The notes beneath the pieces are model-generated. The model saw only the letters and a list, made by a program, of their open reading frames with translations, did no database searches and was not told where the DNA came from. Source: JANNMJ01 sp031397815 (GTDB taxonomy: Bacteria > Bacteroidota > Bacteroidia > Cytophagales > Hymenobacteraceae). Taken from it: a DNA stretch of 32,369 bases. The DNA is taken from positions 1 to 32,369 of the forward strand of contig JANNMJ010000116.1 in assembly GCA_031397815.1 (NCBI GenBank), in the 5' to 3' direction. How positions within the stretch are numbered: position 1 is the first letter of the stretch; each line of letters starts with the position of its first letter. A program made the position numbers and the translations under genes. This document shows, in pieces, positions 22,932 through 32,369 of this stretch.

Positions 22932-23477
22932 ATGACCCGCGCAGAAAAACAGGAGCAGATCGAAGAACTCAGCGAGCGCTTCGCGCAGTATGGCTTCTTC
23001 TACATTACCGACGCCTCCGGGATGTCGGTAGCGGCTATCAACGATTTCCGTCGTCTGTGCCACTCGAAGGGTATGCCCTTCAAAGTGTACAAAAACACGC
23101 TCGTTCGGAAAGCCCTAGATCGTCTGCCGACGGATACGTCGGCCATGGATGTGGCGCTGAAAGGCCAATCGGGGATTCTGTTCTCCGATGAGTCGGGTTC
23201 CGCCCCGGCCAAGCTGCTCAAGCAGTACCACAAGACCCTCACGCTCAAAAAAGGTCAGGAGCCGAAGCCAGTGCTGAAAGGCGCTTACCTCGACAGCGAC
23301 CTTTTCATCGGGGCCAAAAACCTCGACATGCTTACCACCATCAAGGGTAAGATGGAGCTTATCGGCGATGTCATCGGCTTGCTGCAATCGCCAGCCAAAA
23401 ACGTGCTCGGCGCCCTGCAAAGCGGTGGCAACAAGCTCGCGGGCATCCTCAAGACGCTTTCCGAGAAAGAAGGTTAA
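22932..23477 (+). CDS. rplJ: 50S ribosomal protein L10
   Basis: The 181-residue L10 anchors L7/L12 dimers to the 23S rRNA. The N-terminal domain has YITDASGMSVAAINDFRR and the FKVYKNTLVRKAL segment conserved in L10. The C-terminal helix that binds L12 dimers is in the last 40 residues (LLQSPAKNVLGALQSGGNKLAGILKTL). ATG at 22932, 15 bp after rplA. A 116-bp gap with a hairpin separates it from rplL. Confidence 0.97.
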   Translation: MTRAEKQEQIEELSERFAQYGFFYITDASGMSVAAINDFRRLCHSKGMPFKVYKNTLVRKALDRLPTDTSAMDVALKGQSGILFSDESGSAPAKLLKQYHKTLTLKKGQEPKPVLKGAYLDSDLFIGAKNLDMLTTIKGKMELIGDVIGLLQSPAKNVLGALQSGGNKLAGILKTLSEKEG

Positions 23478-23489
23478 GCCAATCCCTGT

Positions 23490-23515
23490 TAAGCGCCGCC
23501 GACCAGCGGCGCTTA
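23490..23515 (+). other. Hairpin in the rplJ-rplL gap
   Basis: TAAGCGCCGC (23490-23499) pairs perfectly with GCGGCGCTTA (23506-23515) over a 6-nt loop. The sequence after it is gctggtttgg, not a full T-run, so attenuation or RNA processing is as likely as termination. L7/L12 is needed in several copies per ribosome, so separate control here makes sense, but this is inference. Confidence 0.5.
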
Positions 23516-23593
23516 GCTGGTTTGGTCGCGTACCGATGAGGTGCGCAAAACGCAGAAACAACCCCCAACTTTTTTTACACCCCCAACAAGACC

Positions 23594-23974
23594 ATGGCAG
23601 ATTTGAAAGCCTTCGCCGAACAGCTCGTGAACCTGACGGTGAAAGAAGTGAATGAGCTTGCAACCATCCTGAAGGACGAGTACGGCATCGAGCCGGCTGC
23701 TGCCGCTCCAGTGATGATGGCAGGTGGTGGTGGTGGCGATGCCGCCCCAGCCGCTGAAGAAAAAACGTCGTTTGATGTCGTGCTGAAAAGCGCTGGCGCT
23801 GCCAAGCTCGCAGTTGTGAAGCTCGTGAAAGAGCTGACCGGCCTGGGCCTGAAAGAAGCTAAAGAAGTGGTTGATGCCGCTCCGAAAGCCATCAAAGAAG
23901 GCGTTACGAAAGACGAAGCTGAGTCGCTCAAGAAAGCCCTCGAAGAGGCGGGCGCCGAAGTCGAACTTAAGTAA
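23594..23974 (+). CDS. rplL: 50S ribosomal protein L7/L12
   Basis: The 126-residue acidic stalk protein that recruits translation GTPases. The N-terminal dimerisation helices (about 1-33) are followed by an Ala/Gly-rich hinge (PAAAAPVMMAGGGGGDAAPAAEE), then the compact C-terminal domain with FDVVLKSAGAAKLAVVKLVKELTGLGLKEAK and a final EEAGAEVELK. ATG at 23594. It is followed by a strong hairpin terminator before rpoB. Confidence 0.98.
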   Translation: MADLKAFAEQLVNLTVKEVNELATILKDEYGIEPAAAAPVMMAGGGGGDAAPAAEEKTSFDVVLKSAGAAKLAVVKLVKELTGLGLKEAKEVVDAAPKAIKEGVTKDEAESLKKALEEAGAEVELK

Positions 23975-24012
23975 TTCGGCTTTGCTCGCTGATACCAGCG
24001 CAGCAACGGATC

Positions 24013-24040
24013 AGACCGGGCATTTTTTGCCCGGTCTTTT
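24013..24040 (+). terminator. Terminator or attenuator between rplL and rpoB
   Basis: AGACCGGGCA (24013-24022) and TGCCCGGTCT (24028-24037) form a perfect 10-bp stem with a TTTTT loop, followed by TTT and then cctgtttg. It lies about 40 nt after rplL. At this place it probably lowers transcription into rpoB relative to the ribosomal genes, as the known rplL-rpoB attenuator does in other bacteria. Confidence 0.7.
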
Positions 24041-24057
24041 CCTGTTTGTACGGAATA

Positions 24058-24091
24058 TGCCCCGTGTGCAACCCGGCCGGGCGCCGGGTTG
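24058..24091. repeat. REP-related segment with hairpin upstream of rpoB
   Basis: TGCCCCGTGTGCAAC (24058-24072) is identical to 3174-3188 in the REP-like element. Here it leads into a different hairpin, CAACCCGGC (24069-24077) with GCCGGGTTG (24083-24091) and a 5-nt loop. It lies between the rplL terminator and the rpoB start, in the rpoB leader. Confidence 0.45.
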
Positions 24092-24144
24092 TTAGGCAAG
24101 GCCACGCAAGACCCCAGTTCCCCACTCTTTAACGCGCAAGTCCA

Positions 24145-28059
<3,915 letters not shown>

Positions 28060-28065
28060 GTAAGA

Positions 28066-28149
28066 AGTTTCTGGTTTCTAGCTTTTGGTTTTTAGCTGCT
28101 CAGCACTAAGGATCAGAAGCTAGAAACTAGTAACCAGAAACCAGAAACT
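28066..28149 (+). repeat. Repeat-built inverted repeat in the rpoB-rpoC gap
   Basis: Left arm AGTTTCTGGTTTCTAGCTT (28066-28084) matches the right part 28117-28149, read on the other strand, except for a 14-nt insertion there. The right arm is made of short related units (CTAGAAACTAG, TAACCAGAAA, CCAGAAACT). The RNA could form a long, bulged, A/U-rich hairpin that fills nearly the whole 96-bp gap. It differs sharply in composition from both genes and is not followed by a T-run. Confidence 0.6.
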
Positions 28150-28155
28150 CAAAAA

Positions 28156-31100
28156 ATGGAGCTTACCAAAAACCGGAGAACCATTCTGGACTTCTCGAAG
28201 GTAACGATCTCGCTGGCAGCGCCGGAAACGGTGCTGGGCTGGTCGAAGGGGGAAGTCGTAAAGCCCGAAACCATCAACTACCGGACCTACAAGCCCGAAA
28301 TGGGCGGGTTGTTCTGTGAGCGGATCTTCGGCCCGGTCAAAGACTGGGAATGCCACTGCGGCAAGTACAAGCGCATCCGTTACAAGGATATTATCTGCGA
28401 CCGTTGCGGCGTGGAAGTGACCGAGAAAAAGGTGCGTCGCGAGCGGATGGGGCACATCGAGCTGGTGGTGCCGGTAGCTCATATCTGGTACTTCAAGTCT
28501 TTGCCGAACAAAATCGGCTATCTGCTCGGCCTTTCCTCCAAGAAGCTCGACCAAGTCATCTACTACGAGCGTTTCGTGGTGGTGCAGCCGGGCGCACTGG
28601 CGGAAAGCGGCGTACAGCAGCTCGACTTCCTGACGGAAGAAGAGTACCTCGACCTGCTCGAGAAGCTGCCGCGCGAGAACCAGATGCTCCCGAACGATGA
28701 TCCGAACAAGTTCATCGCCAAAATGGGCGCCGATGCGCTGCACATGCTGCTCGAGCGCACCAAGCTCGACGAGTTGAGCTATTCGCTGCGGAACTCGGCC
28801 TCTACCGAGACGAGCCAACAGCGGAAAGCCGACGCGCTGAAGCGTCTGCGCGTAGTGGAAGCGTTCCGCGATGCCGCCTCGCGCGGCGTGGCGAACCGCC
28901 CTGAGTGGATGATCATCAAGATGGTGCCGGTGATTCCGCCGGAGCTGCGCCCACTCGTTCCATTGGACGGTGGTCGTTTCGCTACGTCCGACTTGAACGA
29001 CCTGTACCGCCGCGTCATCATCCGTAACAACCGCCTCAAGCGTCTGATCGAGATCAAGGCGCCGGAAGTGATTCTGCGGAACGAGAAGCGTATGTTGCAG
29101 GAAGCTGTCGACTCGCTGTTCGATAACTCGCGGAAAGTGAACGCTGTGCGGGCAGAAGGCAACCGGGCGCTGAAATCGCTCTCGGATATGCTGAAAGGCA
29201 AGCAGGGCCGTTTCCGTCAGAACCTTCTCGGTAAGCGCGTCGACTATTCCGGTCGTTCGGTTATCGTGGTTGGTCCGGAGCTGAAGCTGCACGAGTGCGG
29301 TCTGCCGAAGAACATGGCGGCCGAGCTGTTCAAGCCGTTCATCATCCGGAAGCTCATCGAGCGCGGGATCGTGAAGACAGTGAAATCGGCGAAGAAAATC
29401 GTTGACCGTAAGGACGCCGTGGTGTGGGATATTCTGGAAAATGTGCTGAAAGGCCACCCAGTGCTCCTCAACCGGGCTCCAACGCTTCACCGCTTGGGCA
29501 TTCAGGCTTTCCAGCCGAAACTGATCGAAGGCAAAGCAATCCAGCTGCACCCGCTCGTCTGTACGGCTTTCAACGCCGACTTCGACGGTGACCAGATGGC
29601 CGTCCACGTCCCCCTCGGACCGGCAGCCGTTCTGGAAGCCAGCCTCCTGATGCTCGCGTCGCACAACATCCTGAACCCGGCCAACGGCGCACCGATTGCG
29701 GTACCGTCGCAGGACATGGTTCTCGGGCTGTACTACATGACCAAAGGCAAGCTCACGACGGAAGTTGAGAAGATTGCCGGCGAAGGCATGACGTTCTACT
29801 CGCCTGAGGAACTGATCATTGCCATCAACGAAGGCAAGGTTTCGAAGCAGGCCATCATCAAGGTGCGCACCACGGTGCGCGAGAACGACGAGCTGAAAAC
29901 GAAGGTCATCGAGACCGTCGCGGGCCGCGTGTTGTTCAACCAGGTGGTGCCGAAAGAAGTCGGTTTCGTCGACGAGCTGCTCACCAAGAAGAAGCTGCAG
30001 GGCATCATCTCGATGGTGTTCAAGCAAGTGGGTATGGCGCGTACGGCGCAATTCCTCGATGATATCAAGACCCTCGGTTTCCAGGCGGCCTTCAAAGGCG
30101 GTCTGTCGATGGGTCTCGGCGATATCGTGATTCCGAAAGAAAAAGACATTTTGGTGGCACAAGCCCGCGCTTCGGTCGACGAAGTGACGGCGAACTACCA
30201 GATGGGTCTGATCACGGATAACGAGCGCTACAACCAAGTCATCGACATCTGGACGCGTATCAACAACCAGATCACTGAAACCTTGATGAAACGTCTGGAA
30301 AACGACGATCAGGGCTTCAACTCGATCTACATGATGATGCACTCCGGCGCCCGGGGTTCGCGCGAGCAGATTCGTCAGCTCGGCGGGATGCGGGGTCTGA
30401 TGGCGAAGCCGCAGAAATCGCTGCAAGGCTCGGTAGGTGAGATCATCGAGAACCCAATTCTTTCGAACTTCAAAGAAGGCCTCGACGTGTTGGAGTACTT
30501 CATCTCGACCCACGGTGCCCGGAAAGGTCTGGCTGATACGGCTCTGAAAACGGCCGACGCCGGTTACCTGACCCGTCGTCTGGTTGACGTTTCGCAGGAC
30601 GTGATCGTGAACGAGCCGGATTGCGGTACGCTGCGCGGCACGGAAACCTTCGCCCTGAAGGATAACGAAGACATCGTCGAATCGCTCACCGACCGGATCC
30701 TCGGCCGCGTGGCGGTGCAGGACGTGTACGACCCACTGACTGACGAGCTGATCGTGCGGGCGGGTGAGGAAATCACGGAAGACATCACGCGTCGGATCGA
30801 AGAAACGGCTATCGAATCGGTGGAAATCCGCTCGGTGCTGACCTGCGAAACGAAGCGCGGTATCTGCGCCAAATGCTACGGCCGTAACCTCAGCACGGGC
30901 CGGATGGTCCAGCGCGGGGAAGCTGTCGGCGTTATTGCCGCGCAGTCCATCGGGGAGCCGGGTACGCAGCTGACGCTCCGCACCTTCCACGTGGGTGGTA
31001 CGGCGTCGAACATCGCGGTTGACGCCACGATTCGCGCCAAATTCAACGGCTTCATTCGTTTGGAAGACGTGCGGACGGTTCCCGGCCAGCGCGAAAACGA

Positions 31101-32369
31101 AGAAGTGCAGGTGGTGATGAGCCGCCAGGGCGAAGTACAGGTAGTGGATGCGACGGGCCGCGTGCTCATCGCGAACAACCTCCCGTACGGCGCCTCGCTG
31201 ATGGTGAAAGACGGCCAGGAAGTGATCAAAGGGCAGGAAATCTGCCGTTGGGACCCTTACAACGCCGTTATCCTGTCGGAATCCGACGGTGTCGTGAAGT
31301 ACGAGTCGATCATCGAAGGCATCACCTACCGCGAGGAGTCGGACGAACAGACCGGCTACCGCGAGAAGGTGGTTATCGAGACGAAAGACAAGGCGCATAA
31401 CCCGTCGATCCGCATCAACGAGCGCGCTGTGTCGATCCCGGTGGGTGCTCACATCAACGTCGACGACGAATCGGCGGTGACGGCTGGTCAGATTCTGGTG
31501 AAAATCCCGCGTGCCATCGGCAAAACGCGTGACATCACCGGTGGTCTGCCACGGGTGACCGAGCTGTTCGAAGCCCGTAACCCGTCGAACCCGGCCGTTG
31601 TGTCGGAAATCGACGGTGTCGTGACCTACGGCGGCATCAAGCGCGGTAACCGCGAGATCTACGTCGAAGCGAAAGACGGCGCCAAGAAGAAGTACATGGT
31701 GCCGCTCTCGAAGCACATCCTCGTACAGGATGGCGACTTCGTGCGCGCCGGCGATCCGCTCTCCGACGGTGCTATCACGCCTTCCGATATCCTGAATATC
31801 AAAGGCCCCGGCGCTGTGCAGGAATACCTCGTGAACGAGATTCAGGAAGTATATCGCTTGCAGGGCGTGAAGATCAACGATAAGCACATCGAGGTGATTG
31901 TTCGCCAGATGATGCAGAAAGTGATCATCATCGATCCGGGCGATACCCAGTTCCTCGAGCACCAGAGCATCGACAAGGTGAGCGTGATGGAAGAAAACGA
32001 CACCATCATCGATATGAAAGTGGTGATGGATGCGGGCGATTCGACCGAAGTGAAACCTGGTCAGATCATCACCGCCCGGAAGCTGCGCGACGAGAACTCG
32101 TCGCTCCGCCGCCGCGATCTGCGCCTCGCTACTGTCCGTGATGCTCAGCCTGCTGTGGCCCGTGCCACCTTGCAAGGCATCACGCAGGCGTCGCTCGGTA
32201 CGCAGTCGTTCATCTCGGCTGCGTCGTTCCAGGAGACCACCAAAGTGCTGTCGGAAGCCGCTATCCGTGGCAAAGCCGACGAGCTGCTCGGTCTGAAGGA
32301 AAACGTGATCGTGGGTCACCTGATTCCGGCGGGTACCGGTCTGCGCGAATACACGCGTCAGATTGTGAT
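28156..32369 (+). CDS. rpoC: DNA-directed RNA polymerase subunit beta' (3' end outside the window)
   Basis: The beta' subunit; 1404 complete codons are in the window and the frame stays open to the edge. The N-terminal zinc ribbon has C66, C68, C81 and C84 (ECHCGKYK, CDRCG). The catalytic loop NADFDGDQMAVHVPL starts at residue 473, with D475, D477 and D479 holding the active-site Mg. RFRQNLLGKRVDYSGRSVIVVGP precedes it. The second zinc site includes C897, C904 and C907 (CETKRGICAKC), followed by VIAAQSIGEPGTQLTLRTFH (trigger-loop region). Near the edge are FISAASFQETTKVL and HLIPAGTG, so only the last few tens of residues are missing. Start ATG at 28156 directly follows an A-rich stretch (AAAAAATG). 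Confidence 0.97.
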   Translation, partial: MELTKNRRTILDFSKVTISLAAPETVLGWSKGEVVKPETINYRTYKPEMGGLFCERIFGPVKDWECHCGKYKRIRYKDIICDRCGVEVTEKKVRRERMGHIELVVPVAHIWYFKSLPNKIGYLLGLSSKKLDQVIYYERFVVVQPGALAESGVQQLDFLTEEEYLDLLEKLPRENQMLPNDDPNKFIAKMGADALHMLLERTKLDELSYSLRNSASTETSQQRKADALKRLRVVEAFRDAASRGVANRPEWMIIKMVPVIPPELRPLVPLDGGRFATSDLNDLYRRVIIRNNRLKRLIEIKAPEVILRNEKRMLQEAVDSLFDNSRKVNAVRAEGNRALKSLSDMLKGKQGRFRQNLLGKRVDYSGRSVIVVGPELKLHECGLPKNMAAELFKPFIIRKLIERGIVKTVKSAKKIVDRKDAVVWDILENVLKGHPVLLNRAPTLHRLGIQAFQPKLIEGKAIQLHPLVCTAFNADFDGDQMAVHVPLGPAAVLEASLLMLASHNILNPANGAPIAVPSQDMVLGLYYMTKGKLTTEVEKIAGEGMTFYSPEELIIAINEGKVSKQAIIKVRTTVRENDELKTKVIETVAGRVLFNQVVPKEVGFVDELLTKKKLQGIISMVFKQVGMARTAQFLDDIKTLGFQAAFKGGLSMGLGDIVIPKEKDILVAQARASVDEVTANYQMGLITDNERYNQVIDIWTRINNQITETLMKRLENDDQGFNSIYMMMHSGARGSREQIRQLGGMRGLMAKPQKSLQGSVGEIIENPILSNFKEGLDVLEYFISTHGARKGLADTALKTADAGYLTRRLVDVSQDVIVNEPDCGTLRGTETFALKDNEDIVESLTDRILGRVAVQDVYDPLTDELIVRAGEEITEDITRRIEETAIESVEIRSVLTCETKRGICAKCYGRNLSTGRMVQRGEAVGVIAAQSIGEPGTQLTLRTFHVGGTASNIAVDATIRAKFNGFIRLEDVRTVPGQRENEEVQVVMSRQGEVQVVDATGRVLIANNLPYGASLMVKDGQEVIKGQEICRWDPYNAVILSESDGVVKYESIIEGITYREESDEQTGYREKVVIETKDKAHNPSIRINERAVSIPVGAHINVDDESAVTAGQILVKIPRAIGKTRDITGGLPRVTELFEARNPSNPAVVSEIDGVVTYGGIKRGNREIYVEAKDGAKKKYMVPLSKHILVQDGDFVRAGDPLSDGAITPSDILNIKGPGAVQEYLVNEIQEVYRLQGVKINDKHIEVIVRQMMQKVIIIDPGDTQFLEHQSIDKVSVMEENDTIIDMKVVMDAGDSTEVKPGQIITARKLRDENSSLRRRDLRLATVRDAQPAVARATLQGITQASLGTQSFISAASFQETTKVLSEAAIRGKADELLGLKENVIVGHLIPAGTGLREYTRQIV

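Noticed and set aside
28120..32319. A 1399-codon open frame antisense to rpoC
   Set aside because: Same reason: it is a codon-bias shadow of a complete, motif-rich rpoC, with a composition dominated by Arg, His, Phe and Asp and no recognisable domain.

Overview
The window reads as a chromosomal segment of a high-GC member of the Bacteroidota, most likely a Cytophagales relative such as Hymenobacter. The evidence is a type B type-IX-secretion sorting domain (gliding-motility C-terminal type), promoters of the Bacteroidota form (TTG, about 20-23 nt, TAnnTTTG), weak Shine-Dalgarno signals, a small lipoprotein with a Cys-Pro-Ala-Tyr motif, and ribosomal and RNA polymerase proteins of the expected type. 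The genus is an inference from remembered family resemblance; no search was run.

Layout. 1-3130: a small lipoprotein gene with a strong terminator, then a divergent pair, arginine decarboxylase (speA, minus) and an arginase/agmatinase-family ureohydrolase (plus). 3130-5015: an accessory stretch with a REP-like pair of inverted palindromes, an A+T-rich gene for a stand-alone Shedu-type (DUF4263) nuclease, a tiny membrane protein, and a 22-copy, 21-bp minisatellite. 5016-19113: a surface-glycan region. It holds an oligosaccharide flippase, a polysaccharide-deacetylase-like protein, a methyltransferase (plus strand), a secreted LamG/type-IX protein, a GT-B glycosyltransferase-like protein, the pseudaminic acid genes pseI, pseG-pseH (fused), pseF, pseC and pseB, and a GT4 glycosyltransferase. 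19232-32369: a housekeeping block on the plus strand, ffh, tRNA-Trp, secE, nusG, rplK, rplA, rplJ, rplL, rpoB and rpoC (rpoC runs off the window).

How the genes work together. PseB, PseC, PseH, PseG, PseI and PseF carry out the complete route from UDP-GlcNAc to CMP-pseudaminic acid, here in five genes because PseG and PseH are fused. The GT-B protein, whose gene overlaps the 3' end of pseI, is a candidate for using that donor, and the secreted LamG protein directly downstream is a candidate surface acceptor or a co-expressed surface protein. The flippase, deacetylase, methyltransferase and GT4 enzyme fit assembly or modification of a cell-surface polysaccharide. The ffh-to-rpoC block is conserved core machinery for protein targeting, translation and transcription.

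The least ordinary parts are the Shedu-like nuclease islet, the 21-bp minisatellite that stays open in several frames, the REP-like palindromes (a 15-nt piece of which recurs just upstream of rpoB), the PseG-PseH fusion, and a repeat-built hairpin in the rpoB-rpoC gap.
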